From CAIVAT01 sp964387205 (GTDB lineage Bacteria; Bacteroidota; Bacteroidia; Bacteroidales; FEN-979): a stretch of 17,633 nt of DNA. Shown here one piece after another: positions 1-6,351 of the stretch. The translations under genes and the position numbers were made by a program. The notes below the pieces were generated by a model. It was not told where the DNA came from. It did no database searches and saw only the letters and a list, made by a program, of their open reading frames with translations. The stretch covers positions 1 to 17,633 of the forward strand of contig CAYLVY010000080.1 of assembly GCA_964387205.1 (NCBI GenBank), read 5' to 3'. Within the stretch, counting starts at the first letter, position 1. Each line of letters starts with the position of its first letter.

Positions 1-1
1 A

Positions 2-1195
2 GGGACCATCGGAATTGAAGTTCCCAATCAAAATCCCGATATTGTCTCCATAAAATCATTGCTTGCCTCCGAAAAATTCCGAAACAGTTCATTTGAACTC
101 CCATTCGTCCTCGGAAAAACAATCGCAAACGAAACATTCATAGCCGACCTTGCAAAAATGCCACACCTGCTGATGGCCGGTGCTACAGGACAAGGAAAAT
201 CGGTTGGACTGAATACCATCATTACCTCCCTGTTGTATAAAAAGCATCCGGCATTGGTGAAGTTTGTGCTGATTGATCCGAAAAAAGTGGAACTTACGCT
301 CTTCAATAAACTTGAACGTCATTTTCTTGCCAAACTCCCCGATGCAGAGGAATCCATCATTACCGATACCAAAAAGGTGATCCGTACGCTGAACTCCCTG
401 AGCATTGAAATGGGGAACCGGTATGACCTGCTGCAGGCTGCCCAGGTCAGGAGTATCAAGGAATACAACGAGAAATTCCTGGCCCGGAAACTCAACCCGG
501 TTGATGGTCATCAATTCCTCCCTTATATCGCCATTGTGATCGATGAGTTTGCCGACCTGATCATGACCGCCGGTAAAGAGATCGAAACACCCCTCACCCG
601 TCTCGCCCAACTCGCCCGCGCTACCGGAATCCACCTGATTATTGCCACCCAGCGGCCATCCGTCAATATCATTACAGGAACCATCAAAGCAAATTTCCCT
701 GCCAGGATCGCATTTCGCGTTATCTCCAAAATCGATTCCAGGACGATCCTCGACTCCTCCGGCGCTGATCAGCTGATTGGAAGGGGAGATATGCTCCTGA
801 GCACCGGAAGCGACCTGATCCGCCTTCAGTGTGCATTTGTCGACACACCTGAGATTGAAGCTGTTACTGGATTTATTGGCGCACAGCGGGGCTATCCCGA
901 AGCTTTCGCTCTCCCCGAATTCTACGATGAAGAGAATACACCGGCCAAAGATTTCGACCCCAATGAGAAAGACGATTTCTTTGCCGAAGCAGCCAGACTC
1001 GTCGTCCAGCATCAACACGGATCCACCTCCCTCATTCAGCGAAAACTTAAACTGGGTTATAACCGTGCGGGCAGGATCATCGATCAATTGGAAAATGCCG
1101 GCATCGTGGGGCCCTTCGAAGGCAGTAAAGCACGGGAAGTCCTTTACAAAGACCTCAACAGCCTTGAAGAACACCTCAACATGCTGGGAAAATAG
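2..1195 (+). CDS. ftsK: DNA translocase FtsK, C-terminal part (5' end outside window)
   Basis: This is the motor half of FtsK/SpoIIIE, the septum-anchored hexameric ATPase that pumps chromosome ends into daughter cells before division. The frame is open from base 2 (GTIGIEVPN...), so the gene begins upstream and the membrane domain is not in view. Walker A GATGQGKS lies at 179-202 and Walker B IAIVIDEF at 527-550, followed by the FtsK-typical ADLIMTAGKEIE and ATQRPSVNIITG stretches. The last ~75 residues (from DDFFAEAARL, about base 968) form the winged-helix gamma domain that reads KOPS-type polar sequences, ending in the usual GYNRAGRIIDQLE and GPFEGSKAREVL motifs. A TTG at 59 is in frame but is internal to the conserved region, so it is not the start. 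A lolA-like gene follows 25 bases downstream, a pairing I associate with Bacteroidota. The family call is secure. Confidence 0.96.
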   Translation, partial: GTIGIEVPNQNPDIVSIKSLLASEKFRNSSFELPFVLGKTIANETFIADLAKMPHLLMAGATGQGKSVGLNTIITSLLYKKHPALVKFVLIDPKKVELTLFNKLERHFLAKLPDAEESIITDTKKVIRTLNSLSIEMGNRYDLLQAAQVRSIKEYNEKFLARKLNPVDGHQFLPYIAIVIDEFADLIMTAGKEIETPLTRLAQLARATGIHLIIATQRPSVNIITGTIKANFPARIAFRVISKIDSRTILDSSGADQLIGRGDMLLSTGSDLIRLQCAFVDTPEIEAVTGFIGAQRGYPEAFALPEFYDEENTPAKDFDPNEKDDFFAEAARLVVQHQHGSTSLIQRKLKLGYNRAGRIIDQLENAGIVGPFEGSKAREVLYKDLNSLEEHLNMLGK

Positions 1196-1220
1196 TATTT
1201 ATAACCTCAAAAAGACTAAT

Positions 1221-1850
1221 ATGCGAAGCCTTTTCATCATCCTGGTTCTACTCTGCTCTTACTCCTCCCGGGCACAGGTTAAAGACCCCAAAGCCAGGAC
1301 TATCCTGGAAGAGGTCAGTGCAAAAGCCAAAGCCGCCAAATCCATCAGGGCCGATTTTTCCTATATCATGGATAATCCAAAAGCGAAAATTCATGAGGAA
1401 AAAACTGGTAAAGTGCTGATTTCAGGAGATAAATACACCATGACCGCTGCCGGCCAAACCGTGATATGCGATGGGATAACTATCTGGACTTTCTTCAAAG
1501 AATCCAATGAAGTTCAGGTGAATGACGTGGATGAAAAGGATGAAGCCCTCACCCCTGCCCGTTTGCTGACCTCCTATCATCAGAATTATAATGCCAGATC
1601 TGTAAAAAGTGAAGATCCGGCCTGGGAAACCATCGAACTGACACCGGTTAAAACCAAAAATTTCTCCAAAGCCATCCTCAATATCCACAAAACAAAAAAA
1701 CAGATTACCACTTTTCGGATTTACGATAAAAACGGCAACGTATTCACTTATAAGATCAGCAACTACACAACCGATGTACCGGTCACTTCTGCTGATTTCA
1801 CGTTCGATCCGAAAAAGCATCCCGGTGTGGAAATCATTGATATGCGCTGA
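1221..1850 (+). CDS. lolA: LolA-like outer membrane lipoprotein carrier, periplasmic
   Basis: A 209-residue exported protein starting at the ATG at 1221. Residues 1-19 (MRSLFIILVLLCSYSSRAQ) are a Sec signal peptide with likely cleavage after SRA. A Cys lies in the hydrophobic core but is not preceded by Gly or Ala, so a lipobox is unlikely. The mature part has the LolA pattern: an amphipathic N-terminal helix (ARTILEEVSAKAKAAKSIRADF), strand pairs such as KTGKVLISGDKYTM, then VICDGITIWTFFKESNEVQVND and a C-terminal DFTFDPKKHPGVEIIDMR. The family carries lipoproteins from LolCDE across the periplasm to the outer membrane. The same frame is open further upstream inside ftsK, but the signal peptide fixes the start. 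The TGA stop shares one base with the ATG of the next gene, suggesting translational coupling with the transketolase. Confidence 0.88.
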   Translation: MRSLFIILVLLCSYSSRAQVKDPKARTILEEVSAKAKAAKSIRADFSYIMDNPKAKIHEEKTGKVLISGDKYTMTAAGQTVICDGITIWTFFKESNEVQVNDVDEKDEALTPARLLTSYHQNYNARSVKSEDPAWETIELTPVKTKNFSKAILNIHKTKKQITTFRIYDKNGNVFTYKISNYTTDVPVTSADFTFDPKKHPGVEIIDMR

Positions 1851-2680
1851 TGAACTCCCGGTCAACCACATTAATGGAGCATCTTCAGCACACTGCCCTG
1901 CAGATACGAAAATCTGTCATCGATTCTCTGACTGCTGCCGGGTCAGGTCACCTCGGCGGTTCCTTAGGCCTGGCCGATATTTTCACCGCACTCTATTTTC
2001 ACCATCTTCGTCATTATCCCGATAACCCGCTTCATCCGGACCGCGACAGATTGATTCTCTCCATCGGTCATGTGGCACCGGTGCTCTATGCCACGCTGGC
2101 CCATGCAGGCTATTTCCCTATTGAAGAACTCCTTACCCTGAGGAAACTGGGAAGCCGGCTGCAGGGCCATCCAGGACGCGACCACGGACTTCCGGGCCTG
2201 GAGTTATCGGCAGGTTCCCTGGGCCAGGGATTATCTGTGGCCACCGGGATAGCCTTAGCCGGAAAAATAGATGATCGCCGTTTTTATACCTGTTGCATCA
2301 TGGGAGACGGAGAACTGCAGGAAGGCTCGGTGTGGGAGGCTGCCATGGCTGCATCACATCACCGGCTTGACCGCCTGGTTGCCATCGTTGACAGGAACGG
2401 TCTGCAAATCGATGGTAAGACCGAGGAGGTAATGAAACTGGAACCCTTGGAGGAGAAGTGGACCGCTTTTGGATGGAATTGCCTGACCTGTGATGGTCAC
2501 GATTTTAATTCCATACTCCATGCACTGGATGTCACCACCATATCATCAGGAAAACCTACGGTGATCCTTGCCAGAACCATAATGGGGAAAGGGGTTCCCG
2601 CCATTGAAAATGACCATCGGTGGCATGGTAAAGCCCCTGACGCGGAACAAAGAATCCAATTCCTCGAATGCCTGAAATAA
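1850..2680 (+). CDS. Transketolase, N-terminal (TPP-binding) subunit
   Basis: The N-terminal half of a split transketolase, 276 residues, which binds thiamine diphosphate for two-carbon ketol transfer in the non-oxidative pentose phosphate pathway. The TPP/Mg motif is GDGELQEG at 152-159, with the paired Asn at 183 (DRNGLQ). Other transketolase landmarks are SGHLGGSLG at 32-40, GHPGR at 106-110, ELSAGSLGQGLSVATG at 118-133 and the late HRWHGKAPD at 257-265. The ATG at 1850 overlaps the lolA stop; a second ATG at 1874 gives MEHLQHTALQ and is also plausible because conserved sequence begins just after it. The gene overlaps the next by 13 bases. Splitting transketolase into two proteins is common in anaerobes and archaea; the two products should form an alpha2beta2 enzyme. 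Cytoplasmic. Confidence 0.95.
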   Translation: MNSRSTTLMEHLQHTALQIRKSVIDSLTAAGSGHLGGSLGLADIFTALYFHHLRHYPDNPLHPDRDRLILSIGHVAPVLYATLAHAGYFPIEELLTLRKLGSRLQGHPGRDHGLPGLELSAGSLGQGLSVATGIALAGKIDDRRFYTCCIMGDGELQEGSVWEAAMAASHHRLDRLVAIVDRNGLQIDGKTEEVMKLEPLEEKWTAFGWNCLTCDGHDFNSILHALDVTTISSGKPTVILARTIMGKGVPAIENDHRWHGKAPDAEQRIQFLECLK

Positions 2681-3641
2681 CCGGCCAGATGGAACGAATA
2701 CCAAGCAACAAAGGGGATAAACCTACAAGAACCGGGTTCGCTGAAGGACTTCTGACAGCAGGCGAAAACAATAGATCCGTTGTCTGCCTGGGATCGGATA
2801 TCACCTCTTCGGTCGGATGCGATTTGTTCGCGCATGCCTTTCCGGAGCGTTTTTTTTCACTGGGCATTGCCGAGCAAAATGCTGCCGGAGTGGCAGCAGG
2901 ACTTGCCCTGACCGGTAAAATCCCCGTCTTTTCCACTTACGGCGCCTTCGCCTCTCTCCGCTGTGCCGACCAGGTCCGGATCTCCATATGTTATAATAAT
3001 GTTCATGTCGTTATCGGTGGCGCTCATGCCGGTATCTCTGTCGGACCTGACGGAGCCACGCATCAGGCGCTGGAAGACATAGGAACCATCCGGTCGCTGC
3101 CCAATATCACCCTGCTTTCCCCCTGTGATGCCACTCAAACCCGACTGGCGGTTAAAGCAGCGATTGAAGATATTACCGGCCCTGTATACCTGAGATTTGG
3201 CCGTGAAGCGGTACCTGATTTTACAGATGAGAGCATGCCCTTTATCGTCGGGAAAGCCCAGTTGTTGCTCAACGGAAACGATCTTACCATTGCTGCAACC
3301 GGTCACCTTGTCTGGGAAGCCTGCCTTGCCGCACAAATATTGGTAAAAAATGGGATATGGTGCCGGGTTCTCAATATCCATACCATCAAACCAATCGATC
3401 AGCAGGCAATAATTGAAGCAGCCATCGAAACAGGGGCAATCCTGACGGCTGAGGAACATCAGGTTCAGACCGGACTGGGCTCTGCCATTGCAGAGTTAGT
3501 AGTAAGAAACCATCCGGTACCTATGGATTTCANNNNNNNNNNTCGGGTCAACCCAGGGAACTTATGGAAAAATTCGGGCTGACAGCCAGTAATATTGCCG
3601 ATAAAGCCATTCAACTGCTCCATCGGAAATCCCGTCCATAG
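2668..3641 (+). CDS. Transketolase, C-terminal subunit (interrupted by assembly gap)
   Basis: Second half of the split transketolase, carrying the pyrimidine-binding domain and the C-terminal domain. The catalytic Glu that activates TPP is Glu69 in LGIAEQNAAGVAAG. VGPDGATHQALEDIGTIRSL (126-145) is also diagnostic. Start ATG 2668 overlaps the upstream gene; ATG 2689 is an alternative. Ten Ns at 3533-3542 interrupt the gene. Reading straight through them gives a nonsense tail ending at 3582, but the frame starting at 3543 reads SGQPRELMEKFGLTASNIAD and continues to a TAG at 3639-3641, which is the expected family C-terminus. The real missing stretch must therefore be 2 modulo 3 bases long; from the family pattern (GxxDRFG-like) I estimate roughly 9-10 missing residues. 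The stop lies 6 bases from the convergent truA stop. Confidence 0.92.
3533..3542. other. Assembly gap (10 N)
   Basis: Ten undetermined bases inside the C-terminal transketolase gene. The coding frame before the gap (PVPMDF) and after it (SGQPREL) differ, so the N run is a placeholder and not a measured length. The true length should be 2 modulo 3. Confidence 0.98.
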
Positions 3642-3647
3642 AGATGG

Positions 3648-4430
3648 TCATTCCGGCCGTATTGAATCGGGATAAAGGATTCCGGTAAGAAATAACCCAC
3701 GGGCCGGAGCCGATTCACCGGCATTGCAACGGTTCTTTGATTCCACAATACCGATAAATTCCTCGCAGGAGATCCGCCCTCGTCCAAGATCAACCAGAGT
3801 TCCTGTAACTGCCCTCACCATGTTCCTGAGAAACCTGTTGGCCGTAATGGTTAACACCAGCATACCCTCCTCCTCTGTCCACCGGCAATATGCAAGGCTG
3901 CAATCATTGGTGCGGGTATCACTGTCTGCTTTTGAGAAAGAGGTAAAGTCCGTGTAATCCATCAGCAGGGCGGCGCCACGGTTCATAAGTTCCATATCTA
4001 TGGCGCCATAAATATACCAGGAGTATTGACTGAAGAAAGGATTTTTCTGAAGGCTGATATAATACCGGTAGGTTCTGGAGATGGCACTGAAACGGGCATG
4101 GGCGTCAGGATGCACCTGAAAGAGGTCATAAACAGCGATGGATGATGACAAAAGCGAGTTTAAGCGGAAAACCAGGCGTTCTGTATCATAGCTGCTGAGC
4201 GGTTGGTGTATATCAAAATGAACAAAAAACTCCCGGGCATGAACACCGGTATCTGTTCTTCCCGCACCGGTTAACTTTAACTCACATCGCAGAAGCAGTC
4301 CCAATGCATCTTCCAGAACCTGCTGCACGGTGATACAACCTGGTTGGCGTTGCCACCCGTGAAAACTGCTGCCATCGTAGGCCAGGCGCATGAAATAACG
4401 GTGATGATTACAATCTGCTGGCTTCTTCAC
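3648..4430 (-). CDS. truA: tRNA pseudouridine(38-40) synthase TruA
   Basis: Converts uridines 38-40 of the tRNA anticodon arm to pseudouridine. The catalytic Asp lies in GAGRTDTGVHA (Asp60 counting from the GTG start). Further TruA landmarks are YFMRLAYDGSSFHGWQRQPG near the N-terminus, RFSAISRTYRYYI in the middle, and NRFLRNMVRAVTGTLVDLGR near the C-terminus. At about 260 residues it has the normal family length. The start is uncertain: the first ATG (at 4391) begins inside the conserved first strand (RYFM), so a GTG at 4430 (MKKPADCNHHRYF) is preferred; a TTG at 4445 in the same frame would add five residues. Convergent with the transketolase gene, with no room for a terminator between them. 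Confidence 0.93.
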   Translation of the reverse strand: MKKPADCNHHRYFMRLAYDGSSFHGWQRQPGCITVQQVLEDALGLLLRCELKLTGAGRTDTGVHAREFFVHFDIHQPLSSYDTERLVFRLNSLLSSSIAVYDLFQVHPDAHARFSAISRTYRYYISLQKNPFFSQYSWYIYGAIDMELMNRGAALLMDYTDFTSFSKADSDTRTNDCSLAYCRWTEEEGMLVLTITANRFLRNMVRAVTGTLVDLGRGRISCEEFIGIVESKNRCNAGESAPARGLFLTGILYPDSIRPE

Positions 4431-4487
4431 AGGCCAAAAATACAAATTCGTACCATACGGGTTTCATCCCCTTACCGGGTTTCAGCT

Positions 4488-4512
4488 GCAATTTAGAATC
4501 CAACTAAATTGC
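4488..4512. repeat. Perfect 9-bp inverted repeat upstream of hydCBA
   Basis: GCAATTTAG (4488-4496), a 7-base spacer, then CTAAATTGC (4504-4512). It lies between truA and hydC, centred about 67 bp upstream of the hydC -7 box. No T-tract follows on either strand, so an operator is more likely than a terminator. Function unproven. Confidence 0.6.
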
Positions 4513-4538
4513 TGCATTTATCCCCATTTTGACTACAA

Positions 4539-4558
4539 TTTGTGAATTGAATCACAAA
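4539..4558. promoter_or_regulatory. Rex-like (or CRP-type) operator in hydC promoter
   Basis: A palindrome with perfect 7-bp arms, TTTGTGA-N6-TCACAAA. The core TTGTGAATTGAATCACAA (4540-4557) matches the Rex repressor consensus TTGTGAANNNNTTCACAA at 13 of the 14 specified positions, and it also contains the CRP core TGTGA-N6-TCACA. It is centred 18.5 bp upstream of the -7 box, so bound protein would cover the -33 region and repress. Rex senses the NADH/NAD+ ratio and controls fermentation genes in many bacteria, which suits a NADH-linked hydrogenase. Which protein binds is inference. Confidence 0.6.
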
Positions 4559-4566
4559 AGAAATAA

Positions 4567-4574
4567 TAACTTTG
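4567..4574 (+). promoter_or_regulatory. Bacteroidota-type -7 box for hydCBA
   Basis: TAACTTTG matches the TAnnTTTG consensus of the Bacteroidota housekeeping sigma factor. A TTG at 4547-4549, 17 bases upstream, could serve as -33. Predicted start near 4580, leaving an AT-rich leader of roughly 75 bases before the hydC ATG, without an obvious Shine-Dalgarno site. Confidence 0.6.
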
Positions 4575-4656
4575 CCGAAATTTTTGTTAATTATTTCACA
4601 GTAATGATTGTATTCAATATAATAAACTCATTTTCATTATTTTAAAAAATACGCAC

Positions 4657-5121
4657 ATGACAGATTGTAAATCATTGATCCAGGATTTGGCAAGTAAATA
4701 TGGGCACGATCGCGCCAGTTTACTTCCGATTTTGCAGGGAGTTGTGGCCGAACACCACTTTCTTTCTGACAGTTGCATGACCGACATTGCGAAGGAACTT
4801 GATCTTTCGGCGGCCCAGGTTTATGGGACTGCCACTTTCTATTCATTTCTCGACACTGAACCCAGAGGTGAATATGTGATCAGGGTATGCAAAACCATTA
4901 CCTGTGATATGCATGGGAAGAAGACGATCATCCAGACGATTGAAGACATGCTGAAGATCAAGGTCGGTGAACCGACGCCCAATAAAAAATTCACCCTTTT
5001 GGAGACCAATTGCCTCGGATGGTGCCATGAGGGACCGGCAATGCTGATCAACGACACTCCTTACAGTGGTCTGACTCCAGAGACGGTGCATGATATCATC
5101 AGTGAGTATATTAACAAATAA
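4657..5121 (+). CDS. hydC: NAD(H)-dependent [FeFe]-hydrogenase gamma subunit HydC (NuoE-like)
   Basis: A 154-residue NuoE/HydC protein with an N-terminal helical part and a thioredoxin-like [2Fe-2S] domain. The cluster ligands are Cys78 and Cys83 (CKTITC) and Cys119 and Cys123 (CLGWC). The family landmark VYGTATFYSF lies at 55-64. In HydABC enzymes this subunit passes electrons close to the flavin of HydB. It is the first gene of hydC-hydB-hydA, each separated by about 30 bases, behind a TAnnTTTG promoter and a Rex-like palindrome. The ATG at 4657 fits the normal N-terminus and family length. Cytoplasmic. No other complete NuoE homologue occurs in the window, so it may also serve the second hydrogenase operon, although that is inference. 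Confidence 0.94.
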   Translation: MTDCKSLIQDLASKYGHDRASLLPILQGVVAEHHFLSDSCMTDIAKELDLSAAQVYGTATFYSFLDTEPRGEYVIRVCKTITCDMHGKKTIIQTIEDMLKIKVGEPTPNKKFTLLETNCLGWCHEGPAMLINDTPYSGLTPETVHDIISEYINK

Positions 5122-5137
5122 TTCACCAAGAAAGAAT

Positions 5138-5142
5138 AGGAG
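5138..5142 (+). promoter_or_regulatory. Shine-Dalgarno site of hydB
   Basis: AGGAG ends 8 bases before the ATG at 5151 and supports that start. Clear Shine-Dalgarno sites are scarce elsewhere in this window. Confidence 0.6.
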
Positions 5143-5150
5143 ACAACATC

Positions 5151-6317
5151 ATGGCAGAACAGACCCTTAAACGAGTTGACCTGATATTCGGGGAGTATTC
5201 CTCTGAAAAATATAAGATCCTGGCCAATACCCTCCGGCGGAGCAATGAAGATATTCTGAAGGATTTGCTTGAATCAGGATTGCGGGGCAGAGGTGGCGCC
5301 GGCTTTCCTACCGCACTGAAATGGAAATACACCGCTGAAACCCCTTGCGATGAACGTTTCGTCATATGTAATGCCGATGAAGGGGAACCCGGCACCTTTA
5401 AAGACAGGGAAATCCTCTCACGTGTTCCCCGGAAAGTTTTTTCGGGTATGGCCATCTGCGGAAAAGTGATCGGCGCAAAAAAAGGATTCATGTACCTGCG
5501 TGGAGAATACCGTTTTCTCCTGGCTGGTCTGCAGAAAGAGCTGGATATATATCACGATCATGTGCGGCAGTTGGGACACGATTTCACCATTGAGATCAGG
5601 ATGGGTTCCGGCGCCTATATCTGCGGTGAGGAGAGCGCTCTGTTCGAATCCATGGAAGGTAGCCGCGGAGAGCCCCGAAACAAACCACCCTACCCCACTA
5701 CCAGCGGTTTTATGAAAAAACCCACTGTGATCAACAATGTAGAAACATTTGTTAATGTAATGATGATCATGCGGTTGGGGCCTGACCAGTATAAAAAACT
5801 TGGCACGACAGACTCCCGCGGATCTAAAGTATTCTCAGTTTCCGGTGATACACCGATCCCGGGAATCTACGAACTTGAACTGGGAATGCCCCTTGATCAG
5901 TTTGTGGAAGAGTTCGGCGATGGTGATACCAAAGCAGTCCAGGTCGGAGGAGCCTCCGGATTCTGCGTTCCACGTAAAAAATTCAAAGATACCGTGATCG
6001 GCTTTGAAGGGGTACCAACCGGCGGATCCATGATGATCTTCAACAGTTCGCGTTCGATGTACAATGTACTGCATAACTACCTCGAATTCTTCCAGGAAGA
6101 GTCGTGCGGCCAGTGCACACCCTGCCGGGTCGGCTGCCAGCAACTGCTGAAAGGAATCGTGGCGGTGAAAAAAGGTGAAAAAAAAGCAGCATACCTCGAT
6201 CAACTGATGAGACTGAGCGAGAGCATGAAAATTACGGCAAAGTGCGGCCTCGGACAATCCGTTGCCAATTCCTTCTCCTCCATCGTCAATAACTTCAAAG
6301 AGGAGATGATTTACTAA
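5151..6317 (+). CDS. hydB: NAD(H)-dependent [FeFe]-hydrogenase beta subunit HydB (NuoF-like, short form)
   Basis: A 388-residue flavoprotein that binds FMN and NAD(H) and carries one [4Fe-4S] cluster, exchanging electrons between NADH and the hydrogenase subunit. GLRGRGGAGFPTALKW (43-58) is the FMN/NADH glycine-rich motif; NADEGEPGTFKDR (74-86) and GAYICGEESAL (154-164) are further NuoF signatures. The cluster ligands are Cys319, Cys322 and Cys325 (ESCGQCTPCRVG) plus Cys365 (CGLGQS). It starts almost directly at the flavoprotein core and stops soon after the last ligand. It therefore lacks both the N-terminal thioredoxin-like [2Fe-2S] domain and the C-terminal 2x[4Fe-4S] ferredoxin domain of HydB from well-studied bifurcating enzymes. 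The start at 5151 is supported by an AGGAG. Paired with hydC upstream and hydA downstream. Confidence 0.95.
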   Translation: MAEQTLKRVDLIFGEYSSEKYKILANTLRRSNEDILKDLLESGLRGRGGAGFPTALKWKYTAETPCDERFVICNADEGEPGTFKDREILSRVPRKVFSGMAICGKVIGAKKGFMYLRGEYRFLLAGLQKELDIYHDHVRQLGHDFTIEIRMGSGAYICGEESALFESMEGSRGEPRNKPPYPTTSGFMKKPTVINNVETFVNVMMIMRLGPDQYKKLGTTDSRGSKVFSVSGDTPIPGIYELELGMPLDQFVEEFGDGDTKAVQVGGASGFCVPRKKFKDTVIGFEGVPTGGSMMIFNSSRSMYNVLHNYLEFFQEESCGQCTPCRVGCQQLLKGIVAVKKGEKKAAYLDQLMRLSESMKITAKCGLGQSVANSFSSIVNNFKEEMIY

Positions 6318-6351
6318 CTCATTCATAAACCGGAAAAGAGATCATACAGAT

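Noticed and set aside
89..1174. Long minus-strand open frame opposite ftsK
   Set aside because: Shadow of the strongly conserved FtsK coding frame; the product shows no domain.
831..1220. Upstream open extension of the lolA frame inside ftsK
   Set aside because: It overlaps the conserved FtsK gamma domain in another frame, and the signal peptide beginning at 1221 fixes the real start.
3543..3582. Transketolase tail RVNPGNLWKNSG read directly through the Ns
   Set aside because: It is an artefact of the arbitrary gap length; the correct family C-terminus is in another frame.
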